From Acinetobacter lwoffii (GTDB taxonomy: Bacteria > Pseudomonadota > Gammaproteobacteria > Pseudomonadales > Moraxellaceae): a stretch of 47,918 nt of DNA. This document shows positions 39,547 to 47,451 of the stretch, in pieces (the stretch's first letter is position 1; each line of letters starts with the position of its first letter). The translations under genes were made by a program, and so were the position numbers. The DNA is taken from assembly GCF_019048525.1 (NCBI RefSeq), contig NZ_CP077371.1, positions 1 to 47,918 of the forward strand, given 5' to 3'. The notes beneath the pieces are model-generated. The model ran no database searches and was not told the origin of the DNA. It saw only the letters and a program-made list of their open reading frames with translations.

Positions 39547-40248
39547 ATGAAAAAACAATTGTTAGCTTTGGGTTTAGGTTCATCTTTGTTTATTAGTGGT
39601 CAAGCCAATGCTACAGGTATTCCTGTCATTGACGGTGCTAACCTTGTTCAAGCTGTTCAAAATATGGTGGCTTGGGGTGAGCAATACAATCAGATGGTGA
39701 ACCAGATCCAACAGGCAAAACAGCAATACGATTCCATTACTGGTATTCGTGGTTTCGGTGATGCTGTCAATAATCCATATCTTAAAGACGTGATTCCAAG
39801 TGATGTTGCTGACATTTATAAAGGCATCCAACAAGGCGGTGTCAATGGTATGACTTCAGCAGCTAGGAACATTCGTGATGCCACAATGGTTTATGACTGT
39901 GCTTCTAGAACTGGCCAGAACTATAAAGCCTGTCAAGCTGCATTAAATAACAATGCACAAACACAGGCTTTAAATCAGCAAGCGTTAGGCGTTGCGGATC
40001 TGCGTACTGAGCAGATTGATAATCTGCGTAAACAGATCAATAACACTACTGATGCTAAAGCTATCGCTGAGTTACAGGCTAGGATTCAAGCGGAACAGTC
40101 ACAAGTTGCTAATGATGCAAACCGAATTGCTTTGATGCAGGCGCAAGCGCAAGCTCAAAAAGATGCAGCACAACAGCTTGAAATTGAAGGCCGATTAAAA
40201 CGTGCTGCCCAAAAAGGCAACATTCTTGACGGCTACTCTGGTAACTAA
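39547..40248 (+). CDS. virB5: VirB5-type minor pilin / adhesin (TrbJ-like)
   Basis: A 233-residue protein with a signal peptide (to about NANA, residue 22). The family pattern is VVAW-like GEQYNQMVNQIQQAKQQYDSITG, then a long helical, Gln-rich second half. It would sit at the pilus tip. The last residues, AAQKGNILDGYSGN, repeat the motif found twice in the lipoprotein encoded two genes earlier. A terminator and probably a new promoter separate it from virB8. Confidence 0.88.
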   Translation: MKKQLLALGLGSSLFISGQANATGIPVIDGANLVQAVQNMVAWGEQYNQMVNQIQQAKQQYDSITGIRGFGDAVNNPYLKDVIPSDVADIYKGIQQGGVNGMTSAARNIRDATMVYDCASRTGQNYKACQAALNNNAQTQALNQQALGVADLRTEQIDNLRKQINNTTDAKAIAELQARIQAEQSQVANDANRIALMQAQAQAQKDAAQQLEIEGRLKRAAQKGNILDGYSGN

Positions 40249-40253
40249 ACTTT

Positions 40254-40294
40254 TAAAAAAAAGCCCATTTCTTTTGAAATGGGTATTTTTTTTT
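40254..40294 (+). terminator. Terminator between virB5 and virB8
   Basis: CCCATTTC / GAAATGGG with a TTTT loop, then nine T. It divides the transfer genes into two transcription units. The gap 40295-40410 should hold the second promoter. It ends in a tandem 9-bp repeat GGGTCTATC x2 (40393-40410) that touches the virB8 ATG and replaces a normal ribosome site. Confidence 0.85.
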
Positions 40295-40410
40295 CAATTT
40301 TTCAGAAAACATTGAATTAATAAAACCAAAATATATTATTTTGGTTTACGATTTTTATATTTTTTGGCATACTTAGAGAAATAACTCTAATAGGGTCTAT
40401 CGGGTCTATC

Positions 40411-41259
40411 ATGAACAAACTTAAAAAAGTATCTGCTGCTGAAGAAGCTAAAAGCTATGAAAAAGCTATGGATTGGGAAGCAGATCTTATTGCGATGCGA
40501 GCTAAGTCAGAACGTAAAGCTTGGACTATTGCAAAAGTAGCGGTGGGCGTGGCCGTCTTAGAAGCCATTGGATTAGTGACATTAGCTCCAATGCGCCAGA
40601 CTGTACCTGTTGTTTTCACAGTAGATAAAGCTCAAGGAAATGTTGAATACGTGGGCGTTGTTGATGATCAGCAAGTGAAAGGCAAACAAGAATTAATTGA
40701 TAAAAATAACATTACTCGTTATGTAACCGCCCGTGAGAGTTATTTCTATCCGTTATTACAGCCAGATTATGATTTAGTCATGACTATGAGTAGTAATCAG
40801 GTCGGTAATGACTTTGCTTCACTCTATGAAGGTGATAGCGCAAGAGATAAAAAATACGGCAAAAAATATGAATTAAAAGTTGATGTGATTTCTGTCCAGA
40901 CTAATCAGGATGAAACAGGTTTTACCGCTAGTGTCCGCTTCACTAAGACTTTGCATTCAGTCGAAGCTAATCGTGATGAACAGCCACAATATTATATTGC
41001 AAGTATTCGATATGAATATGCTCCGAACAATCTAAATAAACTGGTAGAAAAAGATCTAATTAAAAACCCATTCGGCTTTAAGGTCGTGGGCTATCGTGTC
41101 GATCCTGAACTATCTCCTAACAGACCTGTAGCGCAAGCTGCGGTTGTTGAACCTAGTCAGCAAGTCTATGTTCCGATTCAACAAGGCGGGGCTGTTTTTC
41201 AGCCACAAGCTCAACAAGGCGGGGCTGCTGTTCAGCCACAAGCTCAACAAGGAATGTAA
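40411..41259 (+). CDS. virB8: VirB8 inner-membrane assembly protein
   Basis: A 282-residue protein with a cytoplasmic N-terminus, one span (about 44-62) and a periplasmic NTF2-like domain ending about residue 235 (NPFGFKVVGYRVDPEL). It nucleates the T4SS core. Beyond the domain is a Gln/Gly/Ala tail with imperfect repeats (QQGGAVFQPQA, QQGGAAVQPQA, QQGM); VirB10 shares the QQGGAV unit. A one-mismatch KorB-like palindrome lies inside at 40774-40787. The ribosome site is poor. Confidence 0.92.
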   Translation: MNKLKKVSAAEEAKSYEKAMDWEADLIAMRAKSERKAWTIAKVAVGVAVLEAIGLVTLAPMRQTVPVVFTVDKAQGNVEYVGVVDDQQVKGKQELIDKNNITRYVTARESYFYPLLQPDYDLVMTMSSNQVGNDFASLYEGDSARDKKYGKKYELKVDVISVQTNQDETGFTASVRFTKTLHSVEANRDEQPQYYIASIRYEYAPNNLNKLVEKDLIKNPFGFKVVGYRVDPELSPNRPVAQAAVVEPSQQVYVPIQQGGAVFQPQAQQGGAAVQPQAQQGM

Positions 41260-41270
41260 AGGATCATTAC

Positions 41271-42164
41271 ATGAAAAAATTAATTCTTGCTTTGGGTTTG
41301 GCGGTGCATGGGATCTCTTATGCAGCAATTACGCCTAAAGCTATGCCTACCGATTCACGTATTAGAACAATCAATTATGTTCCTAATGATGTTTATCGAA
41401 TTACTGTCAAAAAAGGCACTGTAACCCGCATTGTATTAGGTGAAGGTGAAAGAATTTTAGAGCGTGGTGCTGCTACTGGATACCCTTCAGACTGTGAAAA
41501 GGATGACACCAATTGGTGTATTTTTGCGGATACTGGATCAAATTTAGTATGGGTGAAGCCAAAGGATAAGGCTACTCGGAATAACTTAGAGTTACGCACT
41601 AATAAGCGTGATTATAGTTTTGATTTTCAAGTTCTAAATAATGCCAAAGAAAAACCGATGTATCGTGTTGTCTTTAAATATCCACAAGAAGAAGAAGAAA
41701 AACGTAAACAGGAAGAAGCTCAACGCTATAACGCTTATGCAGCACAATTAAAAGAAGAAAGCCAACTTACTGAATTTTTGGTTTTACAGCATCGTTTAGC
41801 CAATGCTGCGCCTATCCCTAAAAACTGGAATTATCGTCAAGCTGCAAACAGCAAAGGGAAGCACTTTGTTCCAGAAATGCTATTTGATGACGGTCGTTTT
41901 ACCTATATGCGATTTAAAGGAAATACTGATATTCCAGTCGTATTTATTGAAGGTACGGAAGGGGAAGAAAAAGTTAATTTCCATATCAGTAAAGAAGATC
42001 CAAAACTTTTGATTGTTGAAGCTCTAGCTAAAAAATTTGTTTTACGTCAAGGAAAAGGCATAGTGAGCATTTTCAATGAATCTTATGATCCTGTCGGTGT
42101 TGCTCCTCAAGATGGCACTACTGTAGAGGGTGTTAAACGTGTCATTACTGGGGATATGAACTAA
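41271..42164 (+). CDS. virB9: VirB9 outer-membrane core complex protein
   Basis: A 297-residue protein: signal peptide to about YAA (19), N-terminal VirB9 domain (RIRTINYVPNDVYRITVKKG, then NLVWVKPKDKATRNNLELRT) and the C-terminal domain (PKNWNYRQAANSK, then PEMLFDDGRFTYMRF). These match the family; the YRQ/FDDG pieces contact VirB7 and VirB10. Stop overlaps virB10 (TAATG). Confidence 0.94.
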   Translation: MKKLILALGLAVHGISYAAITPKAMPTDSRIRTINYVPNDVYRITVKKGTVTRIVLGEGERILERGAATGYPSDCEKDDTNWCIFADTGSNLVWVKPKDKATRNNLELRTNKRDYSFDFQVLNNAKEKPMYRVVFKYPQEEEEKRKQEEAQRYNAYAAQLKEESQLTEFLVLQHRLANAAPIPKNWNYRQAANSKGKHFVPEMLFDDGRFTYMRFKGNTDIPVVFIEGTEGEEKVNFHISKEDPKLLIVEALAKKFVLRQGKGIVSIFNESYDPVGVAPQDGTTVEGVKRVITGDMN

Positions 42165-43585
42165 TGAATATTAATGATCAAAAACCATTAGATGATCAAC
42201 AAGCTCCTGATGAAGAATTTAACGAATCAGAAAATGGCATTGTTTCTGTCAATGAACGTGGGGATCAGGAAGATGGAAAAGGTAAAAAAATAGCGTTTAT
42301 TGCAGTTATGGCGGTACTTTTTACTGTTATAGCGGTCTTTGCCTATAACTTCTTTTCAGATAGTAGTGATGCTGAAGAAGCAGCCCAATTAAAAGAAAAT
42401 CAGATAGATCCAAGCCTAGATGCTTCAGCTAAAAGAAGGGATTTTACTAATACTGATCCTGTGCCAATGGATGCAGGTCAAAATGCTCAATTTCAAAGCC
42501 TAGATGCCTGTCAGGATCAAAGTATTCCTAGACAGCTAACAGACAATAACGGTAATGCTTTAACTTATAACGGCATGTTGGTTTTTCAATGCCAAAATGG
42601 TCAGCAGATTTTAAGACAGCCTGAAGCTGCGCCAGTAGTTGAACAACAAGCAGCAAATCAACAGCCTGTAGTAATTCAGCCACAGCCACAACAACAAGCT
42701 CAATATGTACCTTTAAACAATGGAAGCCGTTACGGTGGCGGGATTTTTGTCAATCCTTCACAACAAGGCGGGGCGGTTGGCCAACCGTCAAGCATGAATC
42801 ATCAAGCAGCTTATAACCAAGTAACAGGCATGATGAAACAGTTTGAACAGGATCAGAATAGTAATAGCCGTTCTGGTAATTTCTCTGGATCTGGTTTGAT
42901 GTCTTTAGCCCATGATGATGATGAACCTATGCAGCATCAGCCACAACAAGCTACAACTAACATGGCTAATCATTCCTCTAATAAAGTCCAGGCTAGGTTT
43001 ATTGGGGATCGAAATTACTTAATTGCTAAAGGTCGTGTAATCCGTTGCAACCTGTCAGTTAAAGTCGTTTCAGAAATTGGCGGTATGGCTTCATGTGTCC
43101 TTCCACAACCTGTTTATTCTGATAATGGTCGTGTAGTCCTTGCTGAAGCGGGATCTGAAGTCATTGGAGAATACAAAAGTATTGCAGCACAAGGGCAAAG
43201 ACGTTTAGGTATCATCTGGTCACGCTTAAAAACTCCACATGGTGTTATTGTCGATATTGATTCTCCCGCAGCAGACCATTTAGGAACAGGTGGTTTAAGT
43301 GGTCGAGTAGATAACCGTTGGGGCGCACGTATCGGTGCAGCGTTTATGCTTTCTTTAGTTCAAGACGCTATTGCTTACGGTATTTCTAAAGAAACAGGCG
43401 GGAACAATAGCACTCCTTATATGCTTCAAAACACTTCAGACATGGGTAAATCAATGGCTGAAACAGTGTTGAATGAAACAATCAATATCAAGCCAACAAT
43501 TTATAAAAATCAGGGTGATGTAGCTTCAATTTACGTGGCCAAAGATATTGATTTCAGAGGTGTGTATGAACTCCGCGCAAAATAA
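42164..43585 (+). CDS. virB10: VirB10 energy-sensing core scaffold
   Basis: A 473-residue protein. A cytoplasmic N-terminus and one span (about 43-61) lead into a Gln/Pro-rich linker (about 145-265) and the TrbI/VirB10 beta-barrel domain (about 275-470; VRCNLSVKVVSE-like start, then SRLKTPHGVIVDIDSPAADHLGTGG and GAAFMLSLVQDA for the antenna). It bridges inner and outer membranes and gates the channel. Its end overlaps the virB11 start by 20 bases. Confidence 0.95.
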   Translation: MNINDQKPLDDQQAPDEEFNESENGIVSVNERGDQEDGKGKKIAFIAVMAVLFTVIAVFAYNFFSDSSDAEEAAQLKENQIDPSLDASAKRRDFTNTDPVPMDAGQNAQFQSLDACQDQSIPRQLTDNNGNALTYNGMLVFQCQNGQQILRQPEAAPVVEQQAANQQPVVIQPQPQQQAQYVPLNNGSRYGGGIFVNPSQQGGAVGQPSSMNHQAAYNQVTGMMKQFEQDQNSNSRSGNFSGSGLMSLAHDDDEPMQHQPQQATTNMANHSSNKVQARFIGDRNYLIAKGRVIRCNLSVKVVSEIGGMASCVLPQPVYSDNGRVVLAEAGSEVIGEYKSIAAQGQRRLGIIWSRLKTPHGVIVDIDSPAADHLGTGGLSGRVDNRWGARIGAAFMLSLVQDAIAYGISKETGGNNSTPYMLQNTSDMGKSMAETVLNETINIKPTIYKNQGDVASIYVAKDIDFRGVYELRAK

Positions 43586-44678
43586 TGTTTTAAGCAAGGA
43601 TGTAATGGTTAGACAGCTATTACTTCCATTAGAAAAATTCTTAAAAACTAAAGGGGTGACTGAAATTGCAATTAACGCACCTAACGAAGTTTGGACGGAA
43701 TCTAATAAAGGATGGGAAAAGCATTCTATAAATCTGGAAATGGCGCAAATAACAGCTTTAGCTAATGTTATTGCTACCTATACCAATCAACGGATTGGCC
43801 AAGAAAACCCTATATTATCTGCTCAATTACCTGATGGAGAGCGTATTCAGATCGTTCTACCGCCAGCCATTGAAAATGGAACGGTATCAATGACAATCCG
43901 TATTCCTGACGAGTCAAACCGATCATTTCAGGAATATAAAGATCAAGGCTTTTTTGACCACTTCAGATATGGGAAATCTAAAGAGTTTGAGCAGTTTAAA
44001 CCTGTATTACGTATTGAAGATATTAAGCTAGTCCAGTTTTTAGAAAACAAAGATCTTGAGGGATTTTTTAAATTCGCTGTTCAATGTAAGAAAAATATTG
44101 CAGTTGTTGGTGATACTGGTTCTGGTAAAACCACTTTCATGAAGGCAATTTGTCAGTACATTCCTAAAGATGAACGTCTTGTCACTATTGAAGATGTACG
44201 TGAACTTTTTGTTCCACATGAAAACAAGGTTCACCTACTTTATTCTAAAGGTGGTCAAGGTAAAGCTAAGGTAACTCCATCTGATCTGATCGCTAGTAAT
44301 ATGCGTATGAAGCCAGACCGTGTATTACTTGCTGAATTACGTGGTGGAGAAGCTTTTGACTTTCTGAAACTGCTTACAACTGGTCACAGTGGATCTATTA
44401 CAAGTTATCACGCTGAAAGCTGTTCACTGGCTTATGATCGCTACGTCTTTATGTGCAAAGAACATGAACAAGCAAATATCTACGATGCCACTACACTAAA
44501 GGAATTAGTTGCTTTAACAATTGATATTATTGTTCATGTTGAAGTGAAGAAAAAATACGATGATGAAAGTAATTTAATAGGTAAAGAACGCTTTATTTCT
44601 GAAATCAAATTTGATCCTGTTTCTAAAGTTAAGGCTCAATTTGGTGATGCTGAAATTATTGTAGGGGATAGGGCGTGA
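43566..44678 (+). CDS. virB11: VirB11 hexameric ATPase
   Basis: A 370-residue traffic ATPase. Walker A is GDTGSGKTT (182-190), the Asp box is ERLVTIEDVRELF, Walker B is RVLLAELRGGEAFDFLKLL and the His box is TGHSGSITSYHAES. It switches the machine between pilus assembly and transfer. I use ATG 43566 (AGAGGTG before it) inside the virB10 end, not the frame opening at 43548. It overlaps virD4 by 4 bases (GTGA). Confidence 0.95.
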   Translation: MNSAQNNVLSKDVMVRQLLLPLEKFLKTKGVTEIAINAPNEVWTESNKGWEKHSINLEMAQITALANVIATYTNQRIGQENPILSAQLPDGERIQIVLPPAIENGTVSMTIRIPDESNRSFQEYKDQGFFDHFRYGKSKEFEQFKPVLRIEDIKLVQFLENKDLEGFFKFAVQCKKNIAVVGDTGSGKTTFMKAICQYIPKDERLVTIEDVRELFVPHENKVHLLYSKGGQGKAKVTPSDLIASNMRMKPDRVLLAELRGGEAFDFLKLLTTGHSGSITSYHAESCSLAYDRYVFMCKEHEQANIYDATTLKELVALTIDIIVHVEVKKKYDDESNLIGKERFISEIKFDPVSKVKAQFGDAEIIVGDRA

Positions 44679-47149
44679 ATAAAAAAATCCTGATCCTACT
44701 CCTTGCAATTTTTTTAGCGGTCGTTGGTTTCTTTATTGCTAAATATCTGGCCGGTGTTCTTTATTATTTAGCTAATAAGACCAATCCATTTCCTGAAGTG
44801 AATCTGACAACGTGGGGGTATTATTGGGATTTATATGCACACAATGTACCTGCACAAAAGAAAAAGCTGCAAGGTGCCTTGATCGCTGCACTATTTATCA
44901 CTTTTGTTCTCCCTGCTTTAGTCATTGCTAGTCTGTTTAATAAAAAACAGTCGTTACACGGTGATGCCAGATTTGCCACAACCAAAGAAATTCAGAAATC
45001 TGGATTGATGGGAAATAAGGGAATTTTAGTAGGGAAATATCATAATAAATATTTAATGCTTGGCGGTCAGCAATTCGTACTTCTGGCTGCTCCGACACGA
45101 AGCGGTAAAGGTGTAGCGATTGTTATCCCTAACCTTCTAAACTATTCGGATAGTGTAGTTGTACTGGATTTAAAGCTTGAAAACTTCCTACTAACTTCTA
45201 AATTTCGTGCTAAGAATGGCCAGAAAGTTTATCTATTCAGCCCATTTTCTGAAGATCTAAAATCTCACAAATGGAATCCATTTGATACCGTTAGTCATGA
45301 CGAAAATTTTAGAGTAGGTGAAATTCTTGCTATTGGTCGAAGCTTCTACCCTGTGACTGGTGATGCTAAAACCGATTTTTGGAATGACAATGCTAATAAC
45401 TTATTTCTTGGCCTAGCCCTATATCTATTTGAAACTGAAGATCTGCCTGTAACTATGGGCGAGGTTTTAAGACAGAGTTCGGGTAAAGGTAAGCCAATTC
45501 AGGATCATATTAGATCTATTATTGATGAAAGAGCGCAAAGTGATAAACCGCTTAGTGATACTTGCCTTGATGCTTTAAACCGTTTTTTAAGTTCACCAGA
45601 CAATACGCTCGGTAACATCATTTCTACTTTTACCTCACCTTTAACGATTTTTGCGAACCCGATTGTAGACGCTGCAACTTCATCAAGTGACTTTAAACTT
45701 GAAGATGTACGCAGACAAAGAATGTCTATCTATTTTGGTGTTCAACCAAACCGTTTAGGGGATGCTAAGAACTTAATCAATTTGTTCTATTCACTCTTAA
45801 TTGATGTGAATCTAAAAACACTGCCACAACAAGATTCATCTTTGAAATATCAGTGCTTAGTCGTGAATGATGAAGCAACGGCTGTTGGTAAAGTAGCGAA
45901 AATTGCAGATGCTAACTCGTTTATCGCGGGTTATAACATTCGCTTATTAACAATTATTCAATCTATTGGCCAGCTAGAGGACGTTTATAAAACCCAAACT
46001 AGGGGGCTTGTGACTAACCATGCCTTGCAAATCGTTTATCCGCCTAGAGAACAACGTGATGCCAATGAATATAGTGAAATGCTTGGCTATTTCACTTTCA
46101 AAGCAAAATCTAAAGGCCAAAGCCGTTCTATGGCATGGGGTCAAGGTGGCTCAAATTCAGAAAATGAATCAGATCAAAGACGAGCTTTAATGCTCCCTCA
46201 AGAGTTAAAAGAATTGTCGCAAGATAAAGAAATTATCTTTATGGAAAATACAAAACCTATCATGTGTGAAAAGGCTAAGTATTTTAATGACAGTGCTTTT
46301 GTGGATCGCCTAAAGTCCGTTTCTCCTAGCATGAAAGCAATTAAGGGTTTTCCAACTCACAAGCAATTAGAAAAAATTGCCTTTGAGGATCTGGAACTTT
46401 CAATTCCTATTCCTGATTTAGACGTAAAGCTGCATAAGGCAAAAATTGAAAAACGTATAACTGAAATTACTACAGTAGAACAGGCTGAACAAATAGATAT
46501 TTCTAGCTTAGTTATCCCTGAATTTAAGTTAGATAAAACAGTTTTTGAAGATCCAGAAAATCCACAACCTGAAGAATGTCTACAAGTGGTCGATCAATTC
46601 TTTGGGGCTGTTGAATGGGAAGAAGATACTGAAGCGCAAAATATTGTCGATGACTTCTTTAGCCAGGTGGAAGCTAGTGATGAAAATCCAATAGAAAACC
46701 TAGTTGCAGTAGACGAACCAGAACAAACGGAAAACCTTATTGCAATTGATGACACTGAATTTAGTCATGACGAAATAGAAAACCTTGTTGCAGTAGATGA
46801 ACCAGATCCTCTGGCCATGATTGCAGAAATGGAAAATCTGGTTGCAGTAGATGAACCAGAACAAATGGAAAACCTTGTTTCAGCAGATGAATCAGATCCT
46901 CTAACCATGATTGCAGAATTGGAAAACCTAGAGGACAGCCTATTTGTACTTGGTGTCACTAAATTTAGTCATGACGAAGCCAAACAAATTGTTGATACGG
47001 TTTTTAATTGTGCTGAATCTGAATTTGCAGTTGATGAAGATCAACAAGACAACCTAAATGCAGTCAATAAAGGTCAAAACGGATCTATAGAAAATTCAGA
47101 TATTGATGACGTTTATCAGGCGTTTTCAGACCAAGTTAATTCTAAATAA
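44675..47149 (+). CDS. virD4: VirD4 coupling protein with acidic repeat tail
   Basis: An 824-residue type IV coupling protein, GTG start. Two N-terminal spans (about 5-30, 67-88) precede Walker A APTRSGKGVAIVIPN (139-153) and Walker B in KYQCLVVNDEATAV. The family pieces LTIIQSIGQLEDVYKTQTRG and MENTKPIMCEKAKYF are present. It brings the relaxosome to the channel. Beyond about residue 620 is a very acidic tail with repeats (ENLVAVDEPEQ, ENLIAIDD, ENLVAVDEPDPLAMIAEM, ENLVSADESDPLTMIAEL) and two FSHDE units. The FSHDE units, like one site in the body, are coded by one-mismatch copies of the plasmid's 14-bp palindrome. Confidence 0.95.
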   Translation: MNKKILILLLAIFLAVVGFFIAKYLAGVLYYLANKTNPFPEVNLTTWGYYWDLYAHNVPAQKKKLQGALIAALFITFVLPALVIASLFNKKQSLHGDARFATTKEIQKSGLMGNKGILVGKYHNKYLMLGGQQFVLLAAPTRSGKGVAIVIPNLLNYSDSVVVLDLKLENFLLTSKFRAKNGQKVYLFSPFSEDLKSHKWNPFDTVSHDENFRVGEILAIGRSFYPVTGDAKTDFWNDNANNLFLGLALYLFETEDLPVTMGEVLRQSSGKGKPIQDHIRSIIDERAQSDKPLSDTCLDALNRFLSSPDNTLGNIISTFTSPLTIFANPIVDAATSSSDFKLEDVRRQRMSIYFGVQPNRLGDAKNLINLFYSLLIDVNLKTLPQQDSSLKYQCLVVNDEATAVGKVAKIADANSFIAGYNIRLLTIIQSIGQLEDVYKTQTRGLVTNHALQIVYPPREQRDANEYSEMLGYFTFKAKSKGQSRSMAWGQGGSNSENESDQRRALMLPQELKELSQDKEIIFMENTKPIMCEKAKYFNDSAFVDRLKSVSPSMKAIKGFPTHKQLEKIAFEDLELSIPIPDLDVKLHKAKIEKRITEITTVEQAEQIDISSLVIPEFKLDKTVFEDPENPQPEECLQVVDQFFGAVEWEEDTEAQNIVDDFFSQVEASDENPIENLVAVDEPEQTENLIAIDDTEFSHDEIENLVAVDEPDPLAMIAEMENLVAVDEPEQMENLVSADESDPLTMIAELENLEDSLFVLGVTKFSHDEAKQIVDTVFNCAESEFAVDEDQQDNLNAVNKGQNGSIENSDIDDVYQAFSDQVNSK
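45291..45304. promoter_or_regulatory. TTAGTCATGACGAA, near-palindrome inside virD4
   Basis: One mismatch from the 14-bp site, in coding sequence (VSHDE). Two more copies with the same change occur at 46761-46774 and 46965-46978 in the acidic tail, coding FSHDE each time. Confidence 0.45.
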
Positions 47150-47159
47150 GGAAACTATC

Positions 47160-47441
47160 ATGAAAAAAATCTCTCTTACATTAATCAGCCTCGCCCTATC
47201 TTTTTCAGTTGTGGGCTGTACTTCAAATAAAGCCGTGACCAGTCCTAATGGCTTTTCATCTAAAGCAGTTAATCATCCTGACACTGTAAAAAACTATATG
47301 CAAAGCATAGTTGTATATCAGCAAAATAAAGATTTAAGCACTGAAACTGAAAGACAAATTGCACTTCTAACAGACAAATATATTCAAACCAAAATGATTA
47401 TTGACGAAGCAGCACGTCGCCAAAATATTTCTAATCAATAA
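47160..47441 (+). CDS. Small lipoprotein after virD4
   Basis: A 93-residue protein with a lipoprotein signal (MKKISLTLISLALSFSVVGC, C20). The mature part is a short Ser/Thr-rich linker and two helices (HPDTVKNYMQSIVVYQQN, then LTDKYIQTKMIIDEAARRQ). TAAGGA precedes ATG 47160; the longer frame from 47103 overlaps virD4 without a ribosome site. An entry-exclusion or envelope accessory role is possible from build and place. Not recognised by family. Confidence 0.65.
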   Translation: MKKISLTLISLALSFSVVGCTSNKAVTSPNGFSSKAVNHPDTVKNYMQSIVVYQQNKDLSTETERQIALLTDKYIQTKMIIDEAARRQNISNQ

Positions 47442-47451
47442 GGACTTGATC

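Noticed and set aside
41110..41338. Short frames on both strands over the virB8 tail
   Set aside because: They are by-products of the repeated Gln/Gly codons at the end of virB8.
46765..46959. 64-codon minus-strand frame in virD4
   Set aside because: It arises from the acidic repeats of the virD4 tail; no ribosome site or promoter.
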